Below, in pieces: positions 44,374 through 53,039 of a DNA stretch of 64,000 nt (positions are counted from its first letter, which is position 1; the number at the start of each line of letters is the position of its first letter). A program made the position numbers and the translations under genes. The notes under the pieces are model-generated. The model made no database searches, had not been told where the DNA came from, and saw nothing but the letters and a program-made list of their open reading frames with translations. The stretch is taken from the NCBI GenBank assembly GCA_910574345.1, contig CAJSZV010000006.1, positions 70,340 through 134,339 of the forward strand, read 5' to 3'. The stretch is from Clostridiaceae bacterium. Lineage in GTDB: Bacteria > Bacillota > Clostridia > Lachnospirales > Lachnospiraceae.

Positions 44374-44829
44374 ATGGCATTAAGAAATATTCGGTATTAT
44401 GATGACCCAATCTTGCGTAAAAGATGTAAGGAAGTAAAGGTTGTCAACGACAAAATCAGACAAATCCTTAATGATATGTTGGATACACTTCAACACACTG
44501 AAAATGGGGCAGCTATTGCAGCAAACCAAGTGGGAATACTAAAACGCCTTGTTGTAATTGATTATGATGGATGTTGTCTAAAATTGGTAAATCCGTCAAC
44601 TGTAGGCTACAGCGGTGTTCAGGAATGTAGGGAAGCCTGCCTTAGTTTTCCTAATCGTTGCGTGAAAACAATTCGTCCTCAAAAGGTCACAATCCAAGCA
44701 CAGAATGAATACGGGGAGGAAATAATGATTACTGCCGAGGATGGACTTGCACAATGTTTTTGCCATGAATTAGAGCATTTAGATGGGGAGATATTTTTAG
44801 ATAAGGCTATTGAAGAAATAGATATATAA
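44374..44829 (+). CDS. def: divergent peptide deformylase
   Basis: A 151-residue deformylase that removes the formyl group from nascent peptides. Motif I is GAAIAANQVG (usual GVGLAAPQ), motif II ECREACLSF (usual EGCLS, the Cys is a metal ligand), motif III CHELEHLDGEIF (usual HExDH). Metal ligands are kept but flanking residues differ from housekeeping Def. AGGAGGGAAAGG before ATG 44374. Carriage on a mobile element suggests an accessory, possibly inhibitor-tolerant, second copy. Confidence 0.88.
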   Translation: MALRNIRYYDDPILRKRCKEVKVVNDKIRQILNDMLDTLQHTENGAAIAANQVGILKRLVVIDYDGCCLKLVNPSTVGYSGVQECREACLSFPNRCVKTIRPQKVTIQAQNEYGEEIMITAEDGLAQCFCHELEHLDGEIFLDKAIEEIDI

Positions 44830-44926
44830 GAATTATAATAAATTGGAGTCTCATTTAGAATAAAAGGGAGAACTCAGATGCCATCAAATGAATATTTGAG
44901 AGAAGTAACAGTTAAGAGGTGTATAT

Positions 44927-45448
44927 ATGAGTAAAGTCATAATGATGTGCGGAGTATGCGGATCAGGGAAAACTACTTACGCAAAGAAGAAAGAAAAAGA
45001 AGGATATATCAGACTTTCTATTGATGAGGAAATGTGGAAACTTCACGGGAAAAAGGGAGTGGATTATCCAGATAACCAATATGAAGAATTATCGGAAAAA
45101 ATAGAAGCGGCACTTCGCAAAAAAATGTTAGGTCTTATTAAAAACGGGGAAAATATTATTCTGGATTTTAGCTTTTGGAATAAAGAAAGCCGGGATTATT
45201 ATAAGAAAATAATTACAAATGCAGGTGGCACAGTGGAACTGATATATTTAAAGGCAAGTAAAGAAACACTGAAAAAAAGATTGCGGCAAAGAAATTTGTC
45301 TTTACATGCAAACTCCCCATTTGTAATAACTGATGAAATCTTGGAACATCATTATAATGGTTTTCAAGAGCCGCATGGCGAGGGGGAAATTGTTTTGGTG
45401 CAGCAATCTCATGGTTTTACAAAAGTATGTAAGGAGTTAGGTAGATAA
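44927..45448 (+). CDS. P-loop kinase (zeta/AAA_33 type)
   Basis: A 173-residue protein: Walker A MMCGVCGSGKTTYAKK (residues 5-20), then SIDEEMW, ENIILDFSFWNKESRDYY (substrate-binding Asp) and LKKRLRQRNLS lid arginines. The fold is that of nucleotide or small-molecule kinases and zeta-like toxins; no antitoxin partner is adjacent. Lies two bases before the Cys-rich protein, so co-transcribed. Confidence 0.78.
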   Translation: MSKVIMMCGVCGSGKTTYAKKKEKEGYIRLSIDEEMWKLHGKKGVDYPDNQYEELSEKIEAALRKKMLGLIKNGENIILDFSFWNKESRDYYKKIITNAGGTVELIYLKASKETLKKRLRQRNLSLHANSPFVITDEILEHHYNGFQEPHGEGEIVLVQQSHGFTKVCKELGR

Positions 45449-45450
45449 TT

Positions 45451-45648
45451 ATGGATAAAACGCAATGGATACGCTGTCCTGTCTGCGGAAGTAAAACCCG
45501 TAACAAGGTTAGGGAGGATACTGTTCTGAAAAATTATCCTCTCTACTGCCCAAAATGCAGGCAGGAAACATTGATAGAAGCAAAGAATTTGCAAGTAACA
45601 GTCATCACAGAGCCAGACACATTAGATGCAGAGCCGATGAACGTGTGA
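45451..45648 (+). CDS. cysteine-rich KTR-domain protein
   Basis: A 65-residue zinc-ribbon-like protein: WIRCPVCGSKTRNKVREDT (CPxCG plus the KTR motif) and LYCPKCRQETLIEAKNL. This small family is characteristic of Tn916-type and related Firmicutes ICEs. Function unknown. Begins two bases after the kinase stop. Confidence 0.85.
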   Translation: MDKTQWIRCPVCGSKTRNKVREDTVLKNYPLYCPKCRQETLIEAKNLQVTVITEPDTLDAEPMNV

Positions 45649-45767
45649 GAAATCACAGTTTGTCGGCTTTTCTTTTTATAGAGCCATAGGTAGATACGTC
45701 CACCAAATTAAAAAAAACGGCGATTTGGTGGGCGGTATTGCTATGCCCGAAAGACTTAACAAACACT

Positions 45768-45800
45768 CTCCAAACCTGTTTCAAGTTTGGAGGGATTTTT
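45768..45800 (+). terminator. intrinsic terminator
   Basis: CTCCAAAC (45768-45775) and GTTTGGAG (45785-45792) with a short loop, followed by GGATTTTT. Confidence 0.8.
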
Positions 45801-45946
45801 ATTGCCTACAAATAGCAATTTCTATTTTCAAAAACGATATAAAGGGACGGATAACCCGTTAAAAAAATCCTTGCCAGTACAAGGGGGCTTTCTACCCCAC
45901 AAGTAGAGGTCAAATTTCTACATAATAGAAATAAATTCTCCATAGA

Positions 45947-45977
45947 CCGTAAAGGTGTGACAGCCTTTGCGGTTTTT
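45947..45977 (+). terminator. intrinsic terminator upstream of the sigma factor
   Basis: CCGTAAAGG (45947-45955) pairs with CCTTTGCGG (45964-45972, one G-U), followed by TTTTT. Placed ~110 bases before the sigma-factor start, so it may act as an attenuator. Confidence 0.7.
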
Positions 45978-46088
45978 CTTTTGTCGTTTTTTGCCGGATT
46001 ACGCCGCAGGGCGTTATTCATCATCGGTTGCCGCTCACCGCCTTCCAACCTGAATTTTCAACAAAAAATTCAGATTGGAGGAAAGGAC

Positions 46089-46565
46089 ATGGAGGGTAAT
46101 CGCCCAAAAAGAAGAAAGGATAAGTATAATCCTTATACAATATTCGAGAAAGACGGCCAGTATTACGTTTCATTCAAAGATGGACAAGGTGATTTACATA
46201 AACTTGAAATCAGCAAGGTGCTGTATGACACGTTTGATTCTTTTGAATTAAGCGATCTGGTGTATCTTAACGTGGTGGACAGGCATATCGAGCAATCCGA
46301 GGTGTGGGAAAACACTTTGAATATGAGAGCGATGAAAAAGCCGGACAGCATGGAGGAAATCGTGTTCCGCAGGGTTCAGACAGAAAAGCTACATAAGGCA
46401 ATCAACGAACTGCCGGAAAAGCAGAAGAAAAGGCTGATACTGCATTATTTTCAGGAATTGACCTATGTGGAAATCGCAGAGCGGGAGCAATGTTCGACCA
46501 GAGCAGTAGAGTACAGTATCCACGGGGCAATTCAAAGCCTGAAAAAGTTTTTTGAAAAAAATTAA
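46089..46565 (+). CDS. sigma-70-like regulator (ICE Orf7-type)
   Basis: A 158-residue protein. The N-terminal region YTIFEKDGQYYVSFKDGQGD is followed by a region-4 helix-turn-helix: LHKAINELPEKQKKRLILHY, then LTYVEIAEREQCSTRAVEYS (residues ~100-145). It is the type found before xis/int in Tn916-like elements, where it promotes transcription of recombination or transfer genes. GGAGG precedes ATG 46089. Confidence 0.85.
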   Translation: MEGNRPKRRKDKYNPYTIFEKDGQYYVSFKDGQGDLHKLEISKVLYDTFDSFELSDLVYLNVVDRHIEQSEVWENTLNMRAMKKPDSMEEIVFRRVQTEKLHKAINELPEKQKKRLILHYFQELTYVEIAEREQCSTRAVEYSIHGAIQSLKKFFEKN

Positions 46566-46744
46566 AAAAGGACTTTCGGGTTTTGCCTGATAAGTGAGGA
46601 AACAGGTGAGGGAGATAAAAAATCCCTTGCCTGTTCTCTGTTATGTGGTGAATGGGTTTGTACCATGAAAATTTCATACCCATTCATCAAATACATTCCT
46701 GTTGTTATCGTGATGAGCGTAAGCCACGTTAGCAGGTACGCCAT
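46566..46744. other. spacer, no gene seen
   Basis: About 180 bases after the sigma factor without a convincing coding frame. The ATG-start frame at 46665 is a shadow of the open frame described next. Confidence 0.35.
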
Positions 46745-47065
46745 GAGCTGGATGGAGATAAAGGCAACGAAATCGCACAGACAAAAAGACAATGGTTTGC
46801 GGCTGTCTTATCCCCGTTTAAGGAGCGGAAAATACCGGGCTATAACTATCAGTTTGCTACTGATAAGGCGATAACAGGCAGCAGGGACAATGATACTCCC
46901 GTCCAGTCACAGGTCGAGCGTAAATACCCATCAGGTATAAAAACGCCGCAACCAATGAGGGCGGCTCCGGGCGATCCCCGGAGGGGTACGATTCCCGTGG
47001 AGTTGGCCAGCAGCCAGTCGTTTGGTGACTTCCCTATATTTGCCGTAAAAGCGGTAGATATGTAA
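46745..47065 (+). pseudogene. start-less open frame, gene remnant
   Basis: A 106-codon open frame without an initiator reads GNEIAQTKRQWFAAVLSPFK, then IPGYNYQFATDKAI and SGIKTPQPMRAAPGDPRRGT, and ends AVKAVDM. Composition is protein-like and differs from chance. A TAG lies just upstream in frame. I do not recognise the family; it is likely the 3' part of a deleted ICE gene. Confidence 0.45.
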
Positions 47066-47298
47066 GCCGGGGTGTCGAGGACAAATAGGCTTATCAGGCT
47101 AAAAGTGGTAGCCGGACACAAAACATGAAAATATTCTGAAGAATAATCAAAAAGCCATGCTTTTGTGTTCGGCTGATACATACCTGAAATGCAGTTTTTT
47201 TCGGCAGGCAAGATGTATTCTGCAAATTTATATTTTCTGCCATGAAAGAAAAATCAGACTGGATTCAGGAAGTAAAGATTATGGAGGACATTTTTATT

Positions 47299-47838
47299 AT
47301 GGAAAAAAGAAAAATCAGACGAGGGGATATTTACCATGCAGACTTAAATCCCGTTTTCGGAAGTGAGCAGGGCGGATACCGTCCGGTATTAGTGATTCAG
47401 AATAACAGAGGGAATCAATACAGCCCAACCGTAATTGTGGCAGCAATTACAAGCAGGCCAAAATCAAAAATGCCCACTCATGTCCCGGTTCCGGCAGATA
47501 TGCAAGGTCTGGAAAAAGATTCTGTTGTGCTGTTAGAGCAAGTCCGAACGCTGGATAAAAAGAGACTGGGGGATTATATCGGGACGCTGGATAGGCAGCA
47601 GATGTTAAAGGTTGATAAAGCGTTATGCTCCAGCACCGGGATGAGAAAACGGGATAAACCGATTTTAATGTGTCTATGTCCCATATGTGCAAAACCCTTT
47701 TATGATTCCAAAGAGCATTTTATCCAGAGGGCAGATAAGAATCAAAATTTGAAGGATACCTGTATGTTTTGCAACAGCAGACAGGGATACGATTATTTAA
47801 TAAGGAAAAGGTATTGCAGTGAGAACAAGGATAATTAA
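47299..47838 (+). CDS. MazF/PemK-like toxin with C-terminal zinc-ribbon
   Basis: A 179-residue protein. The MazF core [21 protein letters not shown]...[20 protein letters not shown] and [17 protein letters not shown] (residues ~5-115) is that of mRNA interferases. A C-terminal extension carries [12 protein letters not shown] and [13 protein letters not shown], a likely zinc-binding ribbon. GGAGG lies 11 bases before ATG 47299. No antitoxin gene is adjacent, unlike classic mazEF. Confidence 0.82.
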   Translation: MEKRKIRRGDIYHADLNPVFGSEQGGYRPVLVIQNNRGNQYSPTVIVAAITSRPKSKMPTHVPVPADMQGLEKDSVVLLEQVRTLDKKRLGDYIGTLDRQQMLKVDKALCSSTGMRKRDKPILMCLCPICAKPFYDSKEHFIQRADKNQNLKDTCMFCNSRQGYDYLIRKRYCSENKDN

Positions 47839-47951
47839 AAAGTCAAGGATGCGATTTGAAAATTCGCACATTAGACGGGAAGGGATTGTGAAGCTATGAT
47901 AATAGCAAGCAGTCCCTTCCTGTGTTTCGGGAGGTGACTGAGATAGATACC

Positions 47952-48140
47952 ATGAATTTGCAAAAACAGGTTTATGACGCTGATGATATTCAAAAGCTAT
48001 TGGGCATTGGCAGAAGCAAGGCATACGCATTTCTGGATGAAGCCTATGAGAGTCAGAAACCGTTCAGGGTGATAAAAATAGGAAAGCTGTACCGGGTTCC
48101 CAAAGAGGGATTCGATCAATGGTTAAATGGAGCAAGCTAA
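47952..48140 (+). CDS. xis: excisionase-type HTH protein
   Basis: A 62-residue MerR/excisionase-like winged HTH: VYDADDIQKLLGIGRSKAYA...FRVIKIGKLYRVPKEGFDQW. It directs element excision with the integrase downstream. Start is ATG 47952; an upstream in-frame GTG (47922) lacks a good RBS. Ends before the integrase start, which follows within 20 bases. Confidence 0.85.
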   Translation: MNLQKQVYDADDIQKLLGIGRSKAYAFLDEAYESQKPFRVIKIGKLYRVPKEGFDQWLNGAS

Positions 48141-48159
48141 ATGTGCGGAGGTGATAGGA

Positions 48160-49353
48160 ATGGGGAAGAAAACACAGGAAAAAAGTGTTGCTTTTTTTGA
48201 ACGAAATTCATGGTATCACCGTACAAAGGCACTGCAAGACAACGGCATTGTTAAATATGGAAAGAAAGGCGGATTTTCCAGTCAGGCAGAGGCGGAGGCT
48301 AGTTATAGGAAATGCGAGGAAGAATTTAATGCGCTGTTGCGGAAACAGCAGCTTTCCAGCAAATCCAATAAAGATGTTCTCTTTAAAGATTATCTCATCT
48401 ACTGGTTTGAGGAAGTGTTTTCAAAAAGAATTGAAACGACAACAAGAATGGTTGGGGCATACGCCTTATATGACTTGATTATCCCAAACATTGATTATGA
48501 TATAAAGATGAGGTTTGTCAGCGTGGAATACCTGGACGGACTTCTGGAGAGGACATCAAAGGCTTGTGTTTCGGCAGGAAACAAGGGGCGGGAAATTTTG
48601 AATCTTGCCATGAAAGAGGCAGTCATAGAGGGCTATATCAATGTGAATCCCGTGCCGGAAACAAAGCCATATAAAAGAAAGAAACCCAATATCGTGATTC
48701 TCAGCAGGGAGAAAATAAAAATACTCCTTCAGGCGGCTTCAAAGGATAACTGGTATCTGGAAATTCTGTTGGGACTGTTTTGCGGACTGCGGAAAGGCGA
48801 AATCTATGGGCTGAAATTTTCCGACTTTGATTTAGAACGCCGTAGTGTGAAAATCAGCAGACAGATTGTTGCAAACCCTATTATAAAAGAGGGGAGCAGG
48901 ATTGAAGAAAATATTTTAATCGAACGTGATCCCAAAACGCCCAACAGTTTCCGGGTACTGCGTGTACCGGAGGTCATTATTACAGAGCTGGAGAAAAGAA
49001 AATGTCTGATAGATATGTATAAAGAAAAAATGCAGGAGGCTTTTATTGATAACGATTATATCAGTTGTCAGGCAAATGGAAAGGTACATAGCCTGTCCGC
49101 CATGAACAATGCTTTGACAAAGCTGTGTGTGCGGAATGGGCTTCCTGCCGTAACCGTGCATGGGCTCCGCCATATGTTTGCCACCATTTTGGTGGAGCAG
49201 GGTGTTCCTCTTGTGAAAATATCAGAGTTGTTGGGACACAGTTCTGTCAATACAACCTTTGAATATTATTGCGACGTCATGGATGAGAAAGAAAAGATTA
49301 TTGCCTTTATGAATGACTCTTTTATTCCAGAAGGCAGGGAAGGGACAGGATAA
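48160..49353 (+). CDS. int1: tyrosine integrase 1
   Basis: A 397-residue phage-type integrase: arm-binding/AP2-like N-terminus (RNSWYHRTKALQDNGIVKYG), core-binding region, then LLGLFCGLRKGEIYGLKFSD (Arg I), VHGLRHMFATILVEQG (His-x-x-Arg) and LGHSSVNTTFEYYCDV (catalytic Tyr). CGGAGG before ATG 48160 fixes the start. Its stop is one base before the ATG of a second, different integrase, so both are made from one message. Confidence 0.92.
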   Translation: MGKKTQEKSVAFFERNSWYHRTKALQDNGIVKYGKKGGFSSQAEAEASYRKCEEEFNALLRKQQLSSKSNKDVLFKDYLIYWFEEVFSKRIETTTRMVGAYALYDLIIPNIDYDIKMRFVSVEYLDGLLERTSKACVSAGNKGREILNLAMKEAVIEGYINVNPVPETKPYKRKKPNIVILSREKIKILLQAASKDNWYLEILLGLFCGLRKGEIYGLKFSDFDLERRSVKISRQIVANPIIKEGSRIEENILIERDPKTPNSFRVLRVPEVIITELEKRKCLIDMYKEKMQEAFIDNDYISCQANGKVHSLSAMNNALTKLCVRNGLPAVTVHGLRHMFATILVEQGVPLVKISELLGHSSVNTTFEYYCDVMDEKEKIIAFMNDSFIPEGREGTG

Positions 49354-49354
49354 C

Positions 49355-50638
49355 ATGGAATTTGATTTGAAATTACAGCAGTTTGTGGACTGGAAGGTAT
49401 ATAACGTCACGCCGATCAAGAATAAGTTTGGCTATCGTGTGGTGCTGATTTATGCGGACGGGACAAAAATACCACAGCAGAAATCCGGATTTGCGACAAA
49501 GAAAGCGGCGAACACGGACAGGGACAAGACGCTGGGCGAATTATATTCAGGCACATATGTGGTATATACCAGCGTAAAAGTGAAAGACTTTATGCTGTTC
49601 TGGCTTGAAAAAGAAATGCGCCCACGCATTACAAGCGGCTCCTATGAAACCTATTCCAATATCGTGAATAACCATGTGATTCCAGCAATGGGCAACATCA
49701 GAATGACAGAAATCAAACGGAGCCATATCCAGAGCCTTTATTATGAAGAAGCGGCGGCTTCCGTTTCTATCGCAAGATTGGTAAAAACGGTGATGAATAC
49801 GTCCATGCAATATGCTATGAATAAGAAAATCATTTCCATAAATCCGACGATTGATGTAGCACTACCAAAGCAGGTAGAGAAAAAAGCCTATCACACCCGG
49901 AACATTGATACACAAAAGACGCTGAATATGGAGCAGGTTTTAACGCTCATTGAAGCGAGCAGGAAAACGCCAATCCATATGCAGGTACTTTTTGCAGTGC
50001 TGTTGGGATTGAGGCGGTGTGAAATCAATGGGGTAAAATATTCGGATATAGATTATATCAACCGGACATTGAAAGTGCAGCGGCAGTTAGGCAAGAAGCC
50101 GAACACGACTGCCGGGGACTTCCCGGCTAAGACGTTTACAAAGCAGGAAATCGGATTGAAAACGCCGTCCAGCTACCGAACCATCCCCATACCGGATTAT
50201 GTGTTTGAAGCCATTCTGGAAGAAAGAAAAGTGTATGAGAAGAACCGCAGAAGGCGGTCAGGTACATTTCAGGATTTGGATTATATCTGCTGTTCCACCT
50301 ATGGGCGTCCGAGAAGCAAGGATTTTCACTGGAGGCATTATAAGAAGCTGTTGGAGGACAATGGACTGCCCGATATAAGATGGCATGATTTGAGAAGTAC
50401 CTTCTGTACCATTTTATTAAAGAACAATTTCAATCCCAAAGCGGTATCACAGCTAATGGGGCATGCGAAAGAAATTATCACCATAGATGTTTACGGAGAT
50501 ACAGCCGAAATCATCGAGGACTGCTTAGACGATCTCCAGCCATTTATTGATGAAGTAATCCCAAAGGAAGAATGTGAAAGCGGTACAGATTTTTCAGAAG
50601 ATAATTATATAGAACAAATCAGTGAATTTCTTGCATGA
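49355..50638 (+). CDS. int2: tyrosine integrase 2 (uvrB-targeting family)
   Basis: A 427-residue recombinase with LLGLRRCEINGVKYSDIDYI, WHDLRSTFCTILLKNNFNPK and QLMGHAKEIITIDVYGDTAE (all catalytic residues present). The same protein family is wrecked at 14254 and 18633, each time just upstream of a uvrB 5' end. I therefore infer this is the enzyme that targets uvrB. Start ATG 49355 follows the int1 stop. Confidence 0.93.
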   Translation: MEFDLKLQQFVDWKVYNVTPIKNKFGYRVVLIYADGTKIPQQKSGFATKKAANTDRDKTLGELYSGTYVVYTSVKVKDFMLFWLEKEMRPRITSGSYETYSNIVNNHVIPAMGNIRMTEIKRSHIQSLYYEEAAASVSIARLVKTVMNTSMQYAMNKKIISINPTIDVALPKQVEKKAYHTRNIDTQKTLNMEQVLTLIEASRKTPIHMQVLFAVLLGLRRCEINGVKYSDIDYINRTLKVQRQLGKKPNTTAGDFPAKTFTKQEIGLKTPSSYRTIPIPDYVFEAILEERKVYEKNRRRRSGTFQDLDYICCSTYGRPRSKDFHWRHYKKLLEDNGLPDIRWHDLRSTFCTILLKNNFNPKAVSQLMGHAKEIITIDVYGDTAEIIEDCLDDLQPFIDEVIPKEECESGTDFSEDNYIEQISEFLA

Positions 50639-50959
50639 AACTAAGATACTGGCATAACTGAATGGCATAAAAAGATATAAAAAAGCACAGAACAAAAGTT
50701 CGATTTTGGTCTGTACTTTTTTTGACTTATGTGTTATAATGAAAAACCAAATGACTGGATAATACTATCTGTACTGGCTGGTGTTATTCAGTGTTGTTTC
50801 GTTTCAAAAATACGGTTTTGTGACCTGCATTTGTGTAATTGCTATTTTAACGCTTATTCGCCAGCTTTGCAAGCCCATTTTACACGAATCGAAAACTGAA
50901 TTACACGAATTTCGGGCGAATAAGCAAACTTTTTTCGGTCACAAATTGGAGGTTTTCAT
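50639..50959 (+). promoter_or_regulatory. right-end arm region and uvrB promoter/leader
   Basis: After the int2 terminator: an extended -10 TGTTATAAT (50732-50740) with TGTACT 17 bases upstream; GTGTTATTCAGTGTTGTTT (50781) and TTTGTGACCTG (50817) echo the left end. GCTTATTCGCC (50852) pairs perfectly with GGCGAATAAGC (50915). TTACACGAAT occurs at 50880 and 50901, 21 bases apart. GGAGG lies before ATG 50960. The element thus supplies uvrB with its promoter and leader. Confidence 0.65.
50687..50723 (+). terminator. intrinsic terminator of int2
   Basis: ACAGAACAAAA and TTTTGGTCTGT form a stem with one mismatch around GTTCGA, followed by ACTTTTTTT. It separates int2 transcription from uvrB. Confidence 0.75.
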
Positions 50960-53020
50960 ATGCCAGATAAGAGAGGAAATTCGCAATCCGCTGACAGCGG
51001 TCAGCTACTTGCTCATAAAAGCAGCCCAAAAGACGGGCATGCTTTTAAATTACAAGCCCCCTACAAGCCCACAGGCGACCAGCCGCAGGCAATCGCAGAG
51101 CTGGTCAAAGGCTTCAAGGAGGGCAACCAATTCCAGACTTTACTAGGGGTTACGGGTTCCGGCAAGACATTTACGATGGCGAATGTCATTCAGGAATTGC
51201 AGAAGCCGACGCTGGTCATCGCCCACAACAAGACGCTTGCGGCGCAGCTCTACGGAGAATTCAAGGAGATGTTCCCTGAGAATGCGGTGGAGTATTTTGT
51301 GTCCTACTACGACTACTACCAACCAGAAGCCTACGTGCCATCCACCGACACCTACATTGAGAAGGATTCCGCCATCAATGACGAGATTGACAAGCTGCGC
51401 CACTCTGCCACGGCGGCCTTGTCGGAGCGGAAGGATGTGGTCATTGTGTCCTCCGTTTCCTGTATCTACGGACTTGGAAGTCCTATTGATTATCAGGAGA
51501 TGGTGATTTCTCTCCGACCTGGCATGGAGAGAGACAGAGACGAAGTGATTCACAAGCTTATTGATATTCAGTACGACAGAAATGATATGGACTTTCACCG
51601 GGGAACCTTCCGGGTGAGGGGAGATGTGGTGGAGATCTTCCCGGCTTATTCAGGGAGTGAGGCATACCGGATTGAGTTCTTTGGAGACGAGGTGGAGCGG
51701 ATTACGGAGATAGACACTTTGACGGGTGAGGCCAAGGCTGAACTTGGACATGTCGCCATATTCCCGGCTTCCCATTATGTGATTCCGAAAGACAAGATGG
51801 AAGAGGCAGCCAATAATATTCTGGCGGAACTGAAAGAGAGAGTGGAATATTTTAAAAGCGAGGACAAGCTTTTGGAGGCTCAGAGAATCGCCGAGAGAAC
51901 GAATTTTGACGTGGAGATGATGCGGGAGACGGGATTTTGTTCCGGCATCGAGAATTACTCCAGGCATCTCACCGGGGGAAAGCCGGGAGAGCCGCCATAC
52001 ACCCTCATTGACTATTTTCCGGAAGACTTTCTCATCATAATTGATGAGTCCCACATTACACTGCCTCAGGTCCGGGGGATGTTTGCAGGCGACCGTTCAA
52101 GGAAGACGACGCTTGTAGAATATGGCTTCCGTCTGCCTTCTGCCCTGGACAACAGGCCCCTGAATTTTGGAGAATTTGAAAGTAAGATTGACCAGATGCT
52201 CTTTGTGTCCGCCACTCCCTCTGAATATGAGGCGAGTCATGAACTTATGCGGACAGAGCAGATTATCCGTCCTACAGGACTTTTGGATCCTGAGATCTCC
52301 GTGCGCCCGGTAGAGGGGCAGATTGATGATCTGGTGGGTGAAGTGAATAGAGAGGTGGAGAAGGGCAGCAAGGTTCTGGTGACTACATTGACGAAACGCA
52401 TGGCTGAAGATTTGACGGATTATATGAGAGAAGTAGGAATCAGAGTGAAATATCTCCATTCGGATATTGATACTCTGGAGCGGGCAGAGATTATCCGGGA
52501 TATGCGTCTGAATGTGTTTGACGTGCTGGTGGGAATCAATCTCCTGAGAGAAGGTCTGGATATTCCTGAGATATCTTTGGTGGCTATACTGGATGCAGAT
52601 AAAGAAGGCTTCCTTCGCTCGGAGACATCTCTGATTCAGACCATCGGCCGCGCTGCCCGCAACGCGGAAGGCCATGTGATTATGTATGCAGATGTGATCA
52701 CAGACTCTATGAGGCGGGCTATTGACGAGACAGAACGAAGGAGAAAGATTCAGCAGCAATATAATGAAGAACATGGGATCACGCCTACCACCATTAAAAA
52801 AGCGGTCCGTGACCTTATCGCCATATCTAAGGCTGCAGAGAGAGATCCCAGGGCTGATGAAAAAGATATAGAGTCCATGGATGCAGGGGAGCTGAATAAG
52901 CTGATGAAAGAGGTGCAGAAGAAAATGCATAAAGCTGCGGCGGAGTTAAACTTTGAGGAGGCCGCCCTGTTAAGAGACAGGATGCTGGAGATAAAGAAAA
53001 TGCTGCTGGAATTAGAATAA
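50960..53020 (+). CDS. uvrB: UvrB, excinuclease ABC subunit B (element/host chimera)
   Basis: A 686-residue complete UvrB: Walker [14 protein letters not shown] (63-75), tyrosine beta-hairpin [19 protein letters not shown]-like [35 protein letters not shown]-type motif, [19 protein letters not shown], and the C-terminal UVR coiled coil. The N-terminus carries an unusual ~28-residue extension ([16 protein letters not shown]...) not found in copies 1 and 2. The attachment core lies at codons ~112-116, so residues before it are element-encoded and those after are the host's. Works with UvrA/UvrC in nucleotide excision repair. Confidence 0.96.
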   Translation: MPDKRGNSQSADSGQLLAHKSSPKDGHAFKLQAPYKPTGDQPQAIAELVKGFKEGNQFQTLLGVTGSGKTFTMANVIQELQKPTLVIAHNKTLAAQLYGEFKEMFPENAVEYFVSYYDYYQPEAYVPSTDTYIEKDSAINDEIDKLRHSATAALSERKDVVIVSSVSCIYGLGSPIDYQEMVISLRPGMERDRDEVIHKLIDIQYDRNDMDFHRGTFRVRGDVVEIFPAYSGSEAYRIEFFGDEVERITEIDTLTGEAKAELGHVAIFPASHYVIPKDKMEEAANNILAELKERVEYFKSEDKLLEAQRIAERTNFDVEMMRETGFCSGIENYSRHLTGGKPGEPPYTLIDYFPEDFLIIIDESHITLPQVRGMFAGDRSRKTTLVEYGFRLPSALDNRPLNFGEFESKIDQMLFVSATPSEYEASHELMRTEQIIRPTGLLDPEISVRPVEGQIDDLVGEVNREVEKGSKVLVTTLTKRMAEDLTDYMREVGIRVKYLHSDIDTLERAEIIRDMRLNVFDVLVGINLLREGLDIPEISLVAILDADKEGFLRSETSLIQTIGRAARNAEGHVIMYADVITDSMRRAIDETERRRKIQQQYNEEHGITPTTIKKAVRDLIAISKAAERDPRADEKDIESMDAGELNKLMKEVQKKMHKAAAELNFEEAALLRDRMLEIKKMLLELE
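51295..51306 (+). other. attachment core within intact uvrB (right end of element C)
   Basis: TTTTGTGTCCTA encodes FVSY immediately before the conserved tyrosine hairpin of UvrB and is identical to the left core at 19729. Confidence 0.75.
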
Positions 53021-53039
53021 AACTTGGAATATTTTTATA

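Larger units (their letters stand above)
45649..46088. other. ICE intergenic region with three hairpins
   Basis: No gene seen. CCACCAAAT (45700) and ATTTGGTGG (45723) form an inverted repeat. Two intrinsic terminators follow at 45768 and 45947. The layout recalls the attenuated spacer upstream of regulatory genes in Tn916-like elements. Confidence 0.5.

Noticed and set aside
45649-46088. Possible riboswitch or tet-type leader upstream of the sigma factor
   Set aside because: Hairpins are present but I cannot match a known riboswitch or a resistance-gene leader peptide; described only as hairpins and terminators.
46665-46874. 69-codon frame after the sigma factor
   Set aside because: Shadow of the better open frame at 46745-47065.
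50689-50702. LexA/SOS-box-like AGAACAAAAGTTCG upstream of uvrB
   Set aside because: It lies inside the int2 terminator hairpin and its inner bases depart from the Gram-positive LexA consensus; the same bases at 19201 follow the integrase end too. More likely terminator sequence than an SOS operator.
52097-52930. 277-codon minus-strand ORF inside uvrB
   Set aside because: Antisense shadow of uvrB.
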